A stretch of 64,000 nt of DNA from Prolixibacter denitrificans (lineage in GTDB: Bacteria; Bacteroidota; Bacteroidia; Bacteroidales; Prolixibacteraceae), in the NCBI RefSeq assembly GCF_003014495.1, contig NZ_PYGC01000007.1:1-64000 (forward strand). Direction: 5' to 3'. The number at the start of each line of letters is the position of its first letter. Within the stretch, counting starts at the first letter, position 1. A program made the translations under genes and the position numbers. Positions 1-7,507 of this stretch are shown piece after piece. Under the pieces are notes generated by a model. The model searched no databases. It was not told where the DNA came from and saw only the letters and a program-made list of their open reading frames with translations.

Positions 1-102
1 TCAATAATTTTTCTTTTGGAACAGCCCCCAAAAAACAGGTTGTTTTAAAAGAAAAATTATGGGGTGAGGCTTGCTTTTTAGCTCAGTTCTTTGTTATAGC
101 CA
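1..102 (-). repeat. attC-like recombination site A (cut by the left edge)
   Basis: Palindromic spacer after the gene at 108-569. The inverse core TGGCTATAAC (minus strand, 93-102) lies 5 bp after that gene's stop codon and is the exact reverse complement of the core GTTATAGCCA found before the same gene's start (579-588). Inside the site a perfect 14-bp inverted repeat (4-17 with 47-60) can fold into the hairpin expected of an integron attC. The other end of the site lies outside the window. Confidence 0.65.
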
Positions 103-107
103 GTTTT

Positions 108-569
108 TTATTCATCTCCAGTCGTAATTATTGGATAATCTTTAATTCTATCTTGCGTAGTGAAATACTCCTTAAGCACTTCTTTTTTATTTATTTTGAT
201 AGTCCATAAACCAATTTCTTTTTCTTTATCAACCCATTTGAATCTCAATTCACCATTCTCCGGTTTTTCTCCATTCAGTCTTGCACCAAACGTATATTCT
301 CCGTTACATTCAAATGAATTTAATTTCGATGAAAGGTATTTCTCAATATTAAATACAATTAAACTTTGGTCTGCTATAAGTTGTACTTGCATTGAGTCTC
401 GAATTTGTAAAAATGTACTTCCCATATCATAGTGAGTCTCATGAATAAAACCAGAGTCTGTTTTAGTTAGATTTACCCAAGTCTCTGGAAGTTCTTCGAC
501 AGTCAAATGTCTCTGAGCAGAACAACTTGCTACTATTAGAAGAAATATTGGTATTACGATATTCTTCAT
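108..569 (-). CDS. Small lipoprotein of unknown function, cassette gene
   Basis: I do not recognise the family. The ATG at 569 gives 153 residues beginning with a lipoprotein signal (MKNIVIPIFLLIVASCSAQ; lipobox VASC). A TTG two codons earlier is less likely to be the start. The mature part is hydrophilic, with no cysteine motif or repeat that I can place. It holds alternating strand-like segments, including a stretch where the text runs ELRFKWVDKEKEIGLWTIKI. The gene is tightly packed: 9 bp separate the start from the upstream core site and 5 bp the stop from the downstream one. This is the packing of an integron cassette and suggests it is read from an outside promoter or with its neighbours. 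Local composition is more AT-rich than the housekeeping genes to the right, in line with transfer. Confidence 0.75.
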   Translation of the reverse strand: MKNIVIPIFLLIVASCSAQRHLTVEELPETWVNLTKTDSGFIHETHYDMGSTFLQIRDSMQVQLIADQSLIVFNIEKYLSSKLNSFECNGEYTFGARLNGEKPENGELRFKWVDKEKEIGLWTIKINKKEVLKEYFTTQDRIKDYPIITTGDE

Positions 570-578
570 TTTCAAAAT

Positions 579-717
579 TGGCTATAACGGTCACTTGTAT
601 GTGGTCGGGCGGGATTTCGAAGAGAAATCCTGTCAGACCCGCAGGAAAGTGGGCAGAAGGTTTGACTTGTCAAACCGAGATGACCCCCGCCTGCCATATT
701 ACAATATGTTACCTGTA
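579..717 (-). repeat. attC-like recombination site B
   Basis: A 139-bp spacer between two cassette genes. On the minus strand it runs from the inverse core TACAGGTAAC (708-717, 9 bp after the stop of the gene at 727-1596) to the core GTTATAGCCA (579-588, 9 bp before the start of the gene at 108-569). The 708-717 core is the exact complement of the core before the 727-1596 gene. Inside are further palindromes, for example GGTTTGAC-TT-GTCAAACC. The predicted crossover falls between 587 and 588. Confidence 0.7.
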
Positions 718-726
718 GTTGTTTTT

Positions 727-1596
727 TCATTTTTTTAGTAGAATTGGAATAATTAATTCGGAAGCAACAGGTTTGTTTGCTTCGTATCCAACTTTCCAAG
801 TCCCTGTGTCCCTTAATATTTTTGATATTTGATTTTCTATTGCGATTAATTCATTTGTCTTATTTGAGCCATAAGCCCCATTGGCATGAAATTCACCGTT
901 CTTGTCTATTATTGCTTTGATATGAATTAGGTATGAATCTCCACAACTCATAAAAGTCGGGGGAATAACTAAATTCTCATTTACAATTTTATTTAAGGTC
1001 TTGAAGTCTAAGGTATTTTGTGGGAGTCTGTCACAATTTGACATATACTCAAGCCCGTCTTTTGTTTTTCTTAGATTCTTTTCAGGCCTTTGAGCGGGAT
1101 AGTCCAGGGGATTTAAAACCAAATTTTTTATGTATTGATAATCGTATTTTTTCTTTTCCTGTTCGTAATTCCATCCAAATATTTTTCCAGTAACTTTTCC
1201 GTTTTCCACAGGGACATAGAATTCTCCACAAATTGAAATTTCATACTCAACTTTTCCCTCCTTATTCAGTTTGTTCAGAGCAAGAATCCAATTTGTATTT
1301 GGTTTAAAATGTTCAATGTATGGTCTGCAATCAGCACCGTTATCACCCCAGACAATTATTGTGTCTCTATTCTCAATACCTCTCAATTTTTCTTTGATTA
1401 GGAATTTCATTGAATAGGGATTATCTGGAGAGTCGTGTGTCCCAATAGAATCGTATTCTAATACAGTTCCATAGACAACAATATCTGCCGCCTGATTAGA
1501 ATAAACGAATCCTCCAAGATAACCGCAATCACATGCAATTGCCTTGAAACTTCCAATCAATAAAATCAGTGTCAATATGTGGATTCTTTTTTTCAT
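727..1596 (-). CDS. Secreted protein, netrin/TIMP-like N half and TonB-C-like C half, cassette gene
   Basis: 289 residues with a signal peptide that ends just before a CDCG motif at about residue 22. The first ~125 residues look like the OB-fold NTR/TIMP-type domain: an N-terminal Cys-x-Cys, a F/YSNQAADIVVYGTV strand, and later cysteines at DCRPY and ISICGEF. The last ~90 residues resemble the C-terminal domain of TonB-type energy transducers as seen in Bacteroidota: a strand HIKAIIDKNGEFHANG, then a W followed by NKPVASELIIPILLKK. No transmembrane anchor follows the signal peptide, so it is probably periplasmic or outer-surface rather than a real TonB. It is the middle gene of the cassette array, with only 5 bp between its start and the upstream core site. 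Both domain calls are by pattern and uncertain. Confidence 0.75.
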   Translation of the reverse strand: MKKRIHILTLILLIGSFKAIACDCGYLGGFVYSNQAADIVVYGTVLEYDSIGTHDSPDNPYSMKFLIKEKLRGIENRDTIIVWGDNGADCRPYIEHFKPNTNWILALNKLNKEGKVEYEISICGEFYVPVENGKVTGKIFGWNYEQEKKKYDYQYIKNLVLNPLDYPAQRPEKNLRKTKDGLEYMSNCDRLPQNTLDFKTLNKIVNENLVIPPTFMSCGDSYLIHIKAIIDKNGEFHANGAYGSNKTNELIAIENQISKILRDTGTWKVGYEANKPVASELIIPILLKK

Positions 1597-1601
1597 TCAA
1601 T

Positions 1602-1738
1602 TACAGGTAACGTTTATAATATGGGGCGTTTGGCACTTCAAAGCTCCAAAGTATCAAACCGCTATATGTTTTATTAAATGTATACATGCTTAAATTTAGC
1701 TCTATCTGCCAAATGACCTATATTTAGTGTTACCAAAC
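1602..1738 (-). repeat. attC-like recombination site C
   Basis: A 137-bp spacer. On the minus strand it begins with the inverse core GTTTGGTAAC (1729-1738, 6 bp after the stop of the gene at 1745-2413) and ends with the core GTTACCTGTA (1602-1611). Inner boxes pair as well: TTTGGCA (1629-1635) with TGCCAAA (1707-1713), flanked by related AT-rich strands. This is the bulged-stem layout of an attC. The predicted crossover falls between 1610 and 1611. Confidence 0.72.
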
Positions 1739-1744
1739 GTTTTA

Positions 1745-2413
1745 CTATGGAATGAATATCAATCTTTGTTTCACACCATCTGAATCAATTAACCAAGTAA
1801 TTCCATACCCTCCAGCTCCATCACTATTCCATTGATCAACTATATAGGCGTCCAAATATTTGTAAACTTCAAATTTATTTGAACACTCAAATAAATCAGA
1901 AAATAAAATTTTTGGGACAGATATTTCTTTTCCACCCATAATAATTTCTATTGATTTAACTTCAATCTTAGGAGTTTCACCATCTGTTCCATAATAACGC
2001 CTTCCATTTATTTTTGAGATCCATTTATCATCAACATAGTCGACAATCTTGTTTTCAAATGAAAATGAGTCAAGTTTATATTTAAAACTAAAATCGTCTC
2101 CTTCGTATTTTTCTAAATCATAGATGTCAATAATCCGAGATGAATGCATATAGCCTTTAATATAATCCGATCCATCACAACCAAGAGCAAATTGATTTTT
2201 GGGGATATAAACTTCTAACCAATTTTCATTATTCTTTGCAGCCTCAAAAACAAAAAACAATTCAAAATTTTCTACTTTATAAATTACTGTAGAATCGTTA
2301 TTCGGTCCACTCCTTACATTTGTAAATCCATCTTTATCCTTAATCATTGCAACTTGGGAAAAACTTGTAGTTGCAAGAAACACTAAAATTGCGAAAATGA
2401 AAATCTTTGTCAT
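1745..2413 (-). CDS. Secreted protein with an N-terminal bacterial SH3-type domain, cassette gene
   Basis: The ATG at 2413 gives 222 residues with a clear signal peptide (MTKIFIFAILVFLATTSFSQ). A GTG eight codons upstream is possible but would spoil the signal. Residues about 22-95 look like a bacterial SH3 (SH3_3/SH3b) domain: IKDKDGFTNVRSGPNNDS is the usual G-x-x-N-V-R-S/A-G-P motif, followed by a NWLEVYIP strand and a cysteine pocket ending GYMHSSRI. Such domains bind peptidoglycan or peptides. The remaining ~120 residues are acidic and not recognised. The gene lies between two core sites, 33 bp after one and 6 bp before the other, so it is the third cassette. Its AT-rich composition fits transfer. 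Confidence 0.8.
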   Translation of the reverse strand: MTKIFIFAILVFLATTSFSQVAMIKDKDGFTNVRSGPNNDSTVIYKVENFELFFVFEAAKNNENWLEVYIPKNQFALGCDGSDYIKGYMHSSRIIDIYDLEKYEGDDFSFKYKLDSFSFENKIVDYVDDKWISKINGRRYYGTDGETPKIEVKSIEIIMGGKEISVPKILFSDLFECSNKFEVYKYLDAYIVDQWNSDGAGGYGITWLIDSDGVKQRLIFIP

Positions 2414-2446
2414 TATACAATGTTTAAAGTTTGGCACTAACCTAAT

Positions 2447-2515
2447 GTTTGGTAACTAGTTTATATGTGTACTAAAAGTACCCAATATTTCCAATACGGG
2501 CGTGTTATGTGCACC
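2447..2515 (-). repeat. attC-like recombination site D (short)
   Basis: A 69-bp spacer. On the minus strand it starts with a TAAC-type inverse core (GGTGCACATAAC, 2504-2515) and ends with the core GTTACCAAAC (2447-2456), which is the exact complement of the inverse core at the end of the following gene (1729-1738). A small hairpin GTACT-AAA-AGTAC lies at 2469-2481. The length is near the short end for attC sites. If the 1745-2413 gene is the first cassette this could instead be an attI-type site. The partner of GGTGCACATAAC was not found to the right. Confidence 0.55.
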
Positions 2516-2660
2516 TTGGGTATCTTATATATCAGGTCAGCCGAGTGGATTCTTAATCTTTTCAATAGGCTTCGGTCTGTCGTCATTTTGTTGGTTGTTA
2601 AGGCTCATCCAAGTTAACAAAAAAATTATTCGTCCATGACATGTTCTTGGTGCAACAGGG

Positions 2661-3122
2661 GAAGGGGTTGGGACAACTTCCGAAGTATTCAGGAGCACCC
2701 CAAAACTCGTTAGGACAAATGCAGAAGTCTTTGGGAGAACATCCGAAGAGTTTCGGACAACCGCAAAAGTGTTTCTGAGCGGAAGCGAAACCGTCAGGAC
2801 AACATCGGAAGTCGTTAGGAGAGGTTGGAAAGCCTTCAAGGCAGGTGAAGAAGCCCTCAAGACGGGATTAAATGGCTTTGTCAGCAGCATTGAGCACTTT
2901 TGATGTGGCTTCAACGACTTCGTGTGATGCTTCAACGACTACAACCCATTCTTCAATGGCTTCGATTGATGTGTTAACGACTACAGTTCAGTCTACAACA
3001 GGTACGACTCAGTCTTCAACGGCTGCAAACCATTCTTCAGAGGTTACGGTTGATGTGTTAATGGCTTCAATTCAGTCTTCAGTGAGAACAATTCAGTCTT
3101 CAACGACTGCGATTGACTTAGT
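2661..3122. repeat. 22 tandem units of a degenerate 21-bp (heptad) repeat with a switch in sense
   Basis: The stretch divides without any indel into 22 units of 21 bp. Units 1-10 (2661-2870) carry GAAGTC-TTxxGGA-ACA-type words. Read on the plus strand they give heptads such as EVFGRTS, EEFRTTA, KVFLSGS and EVVRRGW. From unit 11 on, the same word appears as its complement (AACGACTTC...). There the minus strand gives related heptads (EVVEATS, KVLNAAD) until a stop at 2868-2870. The two arrays therefore face each other at about 2871-2900. Because 21 is a multiple of 3, several frames stay open by chance, so I do not call a gene. The stretch 2516-2660 before it holds nothing I can name. Confidence 0.8.
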
Positions 3123-3183
3123 GGCAAGGGATGCCGGGGATTATTCATACCGCCCTCAAGGAAATAATACTTCTCCTGGCGGC

Positions 3184-4548
3184 TTAGTTTTGTTCTTCCG
3201 TACGAAATTCGATGATGCGCGTTGCCGGATGCTTTTTCAGGTAACTGCGAATGATTCCCTGGGTATCGCGGTTGTCCTGCCGGGAAGAGATGCAGTCGTG
3301 CAAAGCCTGAACGCCTTCGGTTGAGCTTTCCTCATCGACATAGCCAAAGCCGGTGTAGCGTCCGTTCTGCACTTTTACGATCGCCCATTCGCCTTTCCGG
3401 CGTCCTTCTTCCATGATGAAAAAATTGGGCGAACGAAATTGAAGCTTAGCAGCCGCCATTTCGGCCCGTTGGTTGTAATCATCAGGTGCTTCTTCACCAA
3501 TGCACGCACCGTTACAGCTCTTTATTTCGTAGTGAAAGCATGAGCCATCGGTTTGGTACAGGCCACAGAGTTTCTGGCATAACCGGTATTGGTCAACCAA
3601 ATCGTGCAAATATTCTTTGGCTTCAGCAGCGGAATAGAAACTGGTGAGCGGCAATTCGCCATCGATAATCTTCCTGACTTCGAAGCGCTGGTAACCGGCT
3701 TCATCCTGGTAAGTAAACAAGCCGTAATGAAAACGGGTACGTCGTTGCGCCCGGTTGTACAATGGCTGGTGACTTTTTATCTCATCCGATTCCAGCAACA
3801 GCGAAACCAACTCACTGCCGGTAATTTGCCAATCGACGTCCACCAGTTTGCTGCGCATTTCGATGGCCTTTTTCGTGCTGTTGTTGGCCAGGTGCGAAAG
3901 AACCCGTTGATGAATGTCCTTGCTTTTCCCGATGTAGATGATTTCTCCCGAGTCATTCAGGAAGTAGTAAACACCGGTTCGCCCGGGAAGCGCTTCGAGT
4001 TTTTCTCTGGGAAGTTCTTTGGGAGCATTCGTAAACAGATTCTGCGTTTGCTCGTTATTCTGCTGCATTAGAATCTCGAACAGTTTCACGGTAGCGAACG
4101 CATCGCCGCCGGCCCGGTGACGACCGTTGATAGAGATATTCAAATCGGAGCAGAGGTTTCCCAGCGAATAGGAGCGGTGTCCCGGCAACAACTTCCGGCT
4201 GAGCTGAACGGTGCAAAGCGTTTTCCGACGGTAGTCGTACCCAAGCCGTTTGTATTCTTCCTTCACGAAGTTGTAATCGAATGCCACGTTGTGCGCCACG
4301 AAAATCTTCCCGGCCGTGATTTCTACCAGCTGTTTGGCTACTTCGTAGAACTTGGGTGCATCGGCAACCATCTCGTTGGAGATACCTGTCAACCTGGTAA
4401 TGTTGTATGGAATGTAACACTCCGGGTTAATCAGGCTGACGAATGAATCGGTCACCTGCCGGCCATCGTGGATGTATACAGCGATTTCCGTAATTTTCCC
4501 GTTTCGGTGACTGGTTCCGGTCGTTTCGATATCGATTATGGCGTACAT
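3184..4548 (-). CDS. DEDDh 3'-5' exonuclease (DnaQ-like) fused to a GIY-YIG (UvrC-N-like) domain
   Basis: 454 residues from the ATG at 4548; a TTG three codons earlier is the alternative. Residues 1-165 are a DnaQ/PolC epsilon-type exonuclease with D6-x-E8, H86-N-x-x-F-D91 and the final H144-x4-D149. Residues ~188-270 form a GIY-YIG nuclease domain (GVYYF at 192, IYIGKSK at 204) like the N-terminal half of UvrC or Cho. The C-terminal ~180 residues contain C-x-L-C...CNGACIGEE, the cysteine cluster found after the nuclease domain in Cho/UvrC-type proteins. Proteins of this design occur in several phyla and are thought to act in DNA repair; the substrate is not known to me. The gene stands alone and convergent to nothing, and its stop lies 60 bp beyond the 21-bp repeat array. 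Confidence 0.9.
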   Translation of the reverse strand: MYAIIDIETTGTSHRNGKITEIAVYIHDGRQVTDSFVSLINPECYIPYNITRLTGISNEMVADAPKFYEVAKQLVEITAGKIFVAHNVAFDYNFVKEEYKRLGYDYRRKTLCTVQLSRKLLPGHRSYSLGNLCSDLNISINGRHRAGGDAFATVKLFEILMQQNNEQTQNLFTNAPKELPREKLEALPGRTGVYYFLNDSGEIIYIGKSKDIHQRVLSHLANNSTKKAIEMRSKLVDVDWQITGSELVSLLLESDEIKSHQPLYNRAQRRTRFHYGLFTYQDEAGYQRFEVRKIIDGELPLTSFYSAAEAKEYLHDLVDQYRLCQKLCGLYQTDGSCFHYEIKSCNGACIGEEAPDDYNQRAEMAAAKLQFRSPNFFIMEEGRRKGEWAIVKVQNGRYTGFGYVDEESSTEGVQALHDCISSRQDNRDTQGIIRSYLKKHPATRIIEFRTEEQN

Positions 4549-4591
4549 CAGGTGCAAAGATAAATGATATCTCCATTAGATGAACAGCGAA

Positions 4592-4622
4592 TTGGGCAGG
4601 CAGTTGAACTTTCCTATCTTTA
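4592..4622 (+). promoter_or_regulatory. Candidate promoter for cysQ
   Basis: TTG at 4592-4594, then 20 bases, then TATCTTTA at 4615-4622. This matches the Bacteroidota -33/-7 pattern (TTG, TAnnTTTG) except for the last base. The element ends 19 bp before the start codon, implying a very short leader. Confidence 0.4.
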
Positions 4623-4641
4623 CCGGGTTTGAAAATATGCT

Positions 4642-5448
4642 ATGGAGAAATTCGAACCCAAATCAATGTTGAAACCTGCCATTCGTGCAGCGTTGGAGGC
4701 TGGTGAAGCTATCATGAAAGTTCACCGTTCGAGAGACCTGGAAGTGGAGTATAAGGAAGATGACAGTCCGGTTACGTTGGCTGACAAAGAAGCCAGCAAA
4801 GTAATCATCGAGATGCTTTCTCCGTACGGCTTTCCGTTTTTAAGTGAAGAAGAAAAATTTCCTCCATACGAAGAACGGGAAAAGTGGGACTATTTCTGGA
4901 TGATTGATCCGCTCGACGGGACCAAGGAGTTTATTCGCAACGGCGATGACTTTACAGTAAACATTGCGCTCATCGATAAAAACCGGCCCGTTTTAGGAGT
5001 CATCTATGTTCCGGTTACCGGCTATCTCTATTTCGGCAGCATTGACAAAGGTGCTTATCGCACAGCGAATGCCGATACGCTTTCGGTAGAGCAGATATTT
5101 GCCAAAGGAGTTCCGCTTCCGCTGGAAGATGAGCATGAGAAGTTCACGCTGGTCGGTAGTATGTCGCACATGAATACAGAAACAAGAGAATATTTCGACA
5201 AGCTGATGGCCGAAAAGGGTAAAGAAAACGTGGATGTGATTATTCGCGGTAGCTCCCTGAAGATGTGTATGGTGGCCGAAGGAACCGCCGACTGTTACCC
5301 GCGTCTAAGTAACATCATGGAATGGGATACAGCGGCCGGACATGCCATTTGTGAAGCTTCGGGGTGTGAAGTAACCCAGTGGAACGGAACGCCCATGGTG
5401 TATAACAAAGAGGATTTTTACCAACCCTGGTTCCGGGTCAGCCGTTGA
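4642..5448 (+). CDS. cysQ: 3'(2'),5'-bisphosphate nucleotidase CysQ
   Basis: 268 residues of the inositol-monophosphatase superfamily. It removes the 3'-phosphate from adenosine 3',5'-bisphosphate (PAP), a by-product of sulfate assimilation and of phosphopantetheine transfer. The metal-binding signature is complete: E70 in FLSEEEKF, D89-P-L-D92-G-T in the first motif and W-D-T-A-A-G-H in the second. Length is as usual for the family. It is a single gene, convergent with the lipoprotein gene that follows: its TGA at 5446-5448 directly abuts the other stop at 5449, with no room for a terminator. Confidence 0.93.
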   Translation: MEKFEPKSMLKPAIRAALEAGEAIMKVHRSRDLEVEYKEDDSPVTLADKEASKVIIEMLSPYGFPFLSEEEKFPPYEEREKWDYFWMIDPLDGTKEFIRNGDDFTVNIALIDKNRPVLGVIYVPVTGYLYFGSIDKGAYRTANADTLSVEQIFAKGVPLPLEDEHEKFTLVGSMSHMNTETREYFDKLMAEKGKENVDVIIRGSSLKMCMVAEGTADCYPRLSNIMEWDTAAGHAICEASGCEVTQWNGTPMVYNKEDFYQPWFRVSR

Positions 5449-5985
5449 TTACTGCATGTCAATGGTGACCGTATCTTCCCAGACCTTTTTCCCGGTAGGT
5501 ACCGACTTCATTTGGTAATGAACACGATATTTCCCGTTTCCCGCTTTGCGAACGACCTCGCCGGTTAACAGAAAACCGGCCTTTTGGTTGGCAGCCCAGT
5601 TCAATTGTGCGCTTTCCGATGGGAGCGTGGTGGTCGTAAAAAGCGTGGCTCTTCGGTCTCCACCATGAATCACCCGCAATAATCCGGAGCCCGCCAGTTT
5701 GGCTTCCACTACGGGAACAACTGCTTTGGGAGAAGTTCCAAGGGAAGTGGGAATGGCAATACTTCCGACAATACAAACCGGCCGTTCAGCAGTCGCGTCA
5801 TTTCTCACACTCTTCAGCCAGTTGGAATTAAACAGGCTGTGCTGAAGCTTAGACGGAAAATAGACAATGCTCAACGCCGGATCGGGTGTTTGCATTTCAG
5901 GTTCCTGCACCTGCTGCGAAACCTGAGGGCTGCAAGCCTGCAACAGGCCCGCCAGAATGATTATATAAAAGGCAGTAAATCTCAT
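5449..5985 (-). CDS. Lipoprotein with an LpoB-like fold (uncertain)
   Basis: 178 residues starting with a lipoprotein signal (lipobox LLQACS at about residue 18). The mature part has the order of elements seen in LpoB/DUF3897-type and related CsgG-fold proteins: a strand VCIVGSIAIP, a helix PKAVVPVVEAKLAGSGLLRVI, a variable loop, then ANQKAGFLLTGEVVRK, RVHYQMKSVPTGKKVWEDTVTIDM. LpoB activates a penicillin-binding protein from the outer membrane; whether this one does so cannot be told. It is a single gene with its own start region facing dapA and overlaps no neighbour. The fold assignment is inference from pattern only. Confidence 0.75.
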   Translation of the reverse strand: MRFTAFYIIILAGLLQACSPQVSQQVQEPEMQTPDPALSIVYFPSKLQHSLFNSNWLKSVRNDATAERPVCIVGSIAIPTSLGTSPKAVVPVVEAKLAGSGLLRVIHGGDRRATLFTTTTLPSESAQLNWAANQKAGFLLTGEVVRKAGNGKYRVHYQMKSVPTGKKVWEDTVTIDMQ

Positions 5986-6021
5986 ATCGTTTGGTCCGGC
6001 AAGATAACGATTACTCGTCAG

Positions 6022-6906
6022 CTATCCGTTGATCTTTTTCATTTCTTCGGTAATTTCCCGGTAAATGATTTCGCCGATGGGTGTCAAGGGCAGGCGTAAA
6101 ACGTTCTCTACCTTACCTTTGACATTCAATGCCGCTTTAATCCCTCCGGGGTTACCTTCAACAAAAAGAAGATTGAAAAGGTTTAAAAACTGCATATGCT
6201 GGGCAGAAGCTTTCCGAAAGTCTCCGTTGGCTGCTGAATGGACCATGTCGGCTACTTTCGCCGGAAATCCGTTGGCAATAACGGAAATAACGCCATCGGC
6301 ACCTAAGGAAATGGCCGGAACGGTCAGACCATCATCTCCCGAAAGGACAGAGAAGTTCTCCGGCCGGTCGCGAAGAATGTGTGCCAGCTCCGTCAAATCA
6401 CCGGACGCTTCTTTCACAGCGACAAATTTATCGGAAGCTTCAGCCAACCGGATGGTGGTGGCGGCATTCATATGCATTCCGGTACGACCGGGTACATTGT
6501 ACAGTATAATGGGTACGGGGCTGTTTTCGGCAATTTGCATGAAATGCCGGTAGATGCCTTCCTGCGTGGGTTTGCTGTAGTAAGGAACGACGGAAAGGAT
6601 CCCATCTACTTTGCCGGCATCAATGTTTTTCAATCCTTCCACCACTTCACGCGTATTGTTTCCACCAGCACCAACGACAATAGGAAGCCGGCCGGCATTT
6701 TTTTCAGCCACAAAATCGACCACGCTTTTCTTTTCTTCTGCCGTAAGGGTAGCTGTTTCAGCCGTGGTTCCCAGGACAACGAGAAAGTCGATGCCTCCGG
6801 AAATCATATCTTCCACTAATTCCCCAAGTGCTTCAAAATCAATTGTACTGTCTTTCTTAAATGGTGTTATGAGGGCGACACCTGCTCCGCGAAACTTTTG
6901 TCCCAT
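6022..6906 (-). CDS. dapA: 4-hydroxy-tetrahydrodipicolinate synthase
   Basis: 294 residues. Condenses pyruvate with aspartate semialdehyde in the lysine/diaminopimelate pathway. The family signatures are all present: T47-T48 in VVLGTTAET, Y136 in ILYNVPGRTG with R141, and the Schiff-base lysine K165 in FVAVKEASGDL. The gene starts 6 bp after the stop of the DUF6913 gene, so the two form one transcription unit on the minus strand. No terminator-like hairpin is obvious after its stop. Length and motifs are those of a functional enzyme. Confidence 0.97.
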   Translation of the reverse strand: MGQKFRGAGVALITPFKKDSTIDFEALGELVEDMISGGIDFLVVLGTTAETATLTAEEKKSVVDFVAEKNAGRLPIVVGAGGNNTREVVEGLKNIDAGKVDGILSVVPYYSKPTQEGIYRHFMQIAENSPVPIILYNVPGRTGMHMNAATTIRLAEASDKFVAVKEASGDLTELAHILRDRPENFSVLSGDDGLTVPAISLGADGVISVIANGFPAKVADMVHSAANGDFRKASAQHMQFLNLFNLLFVEGNPGGIKAALNVKGKVENVLRLPLTPIGEIIYREITEEMKKING

Positions 6907-6912
6907 AAAATC

Positions 6913-7455
6913 TTAACCTTTTCGATTGATGTATTCCAAATAATGAATAATCTGTTCGGTCAGATAACGACAATTCTTTTTCCCTGAGATTTCTACGGTC
7001 AAATCGTAGAAATTGTTTTCCGGCTCTTTCCAACCAACCTTAAAACTCGCCACCGAGTCAACCAATATGCTTTGCAGCGGTAACAGTTCAGTAATAGACA
7101 AGTCCAGAAGCAAATCGAACCGGGTATCGACAAAACTCTTCAAATCATCCGATTTGGGATCTCCTTTCCAGTCGATTTCTTTTCCGGTAAAAAAGCGCGA
7201 ATGTGACGCTTTACTGAACGTTTCCTTTTCCTCGGCCGAGTTGACAACCGCCAGTCCCCGGGTACTAATGCCGTGCTCTGTCAGAACTTTTCTCATATGT
7301 TCGTAACTCTCCATTGCTCCGTCATCTTCGGGATACCACAGAATGGCTGCAGTTTTCGCCGTGTTGAAAGTATGGACCAGCACGTTACGCCCTGGATTCC
7401 GGTACTTTTTATGCAATCTTTTCAGCGTAACAGTTTGGAGAGCTTTTTTAAACAT
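6913..7455 (-). CDS. DUF6913 family protein
   Basis: 180 residues, no signal peptide. It matches my memory of the DUF6913 family, which is common in Bacteroidota next to dapA or ligA. Recognisable parts are a basic N terminus (LKRLHKKYRNPGRN), a central Rossmann-like stretch TAAILWYPEDDGAMESYEHM, and a conserved DLLLDLSITELLPLQSIL segment. No catalytic motif is evident and the function is unknown. Placed between ligA and dapA and joined to dapA by 6 bp, it may belong to a cell-wall or lysine-pathway setting, but that is guesswork from position. Confidence 0.85.
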   Translation of the reverse strand: MFKKALQTVTLKRLHKKYRNPGRNVLVHTFNTAKTAAILWYPEDDGAMESYEHMRKVLTEHGISTRGLAVVNSAEEKETFSKASHSRFFTGKEIDWKGDPKSDDLKSFVDTRFDLLLDLSITELLPLQSILVDSVASFKVGWKEPENNFYDLTVEISGKKNCRYLTEQIIHYLEYINRKG

Positions 7456-7507
7456 ATTGGGACAAATTTACGAATTCGTTGATTGGTTATTCTTATTTAA
7501 GATGAAG

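Noticed and set aside
2537-2935. Minus-strand frame of 132 codons through the repeats
   Set aside because: Possible broken cassette gene, but the sequence is only the repeat plus short flanks and the sense does not match the repeat's heptads best. Kept as a finding, not called a gene.
2872-3324. Plus-strand frame of 150 codons, rich in Thr and Ser
   Set aside because: It is the 21-bp repeat read in one of several frames kept open by the period; it runs into the 3' end of the exonuclease gene on the other strand and has no start signal.
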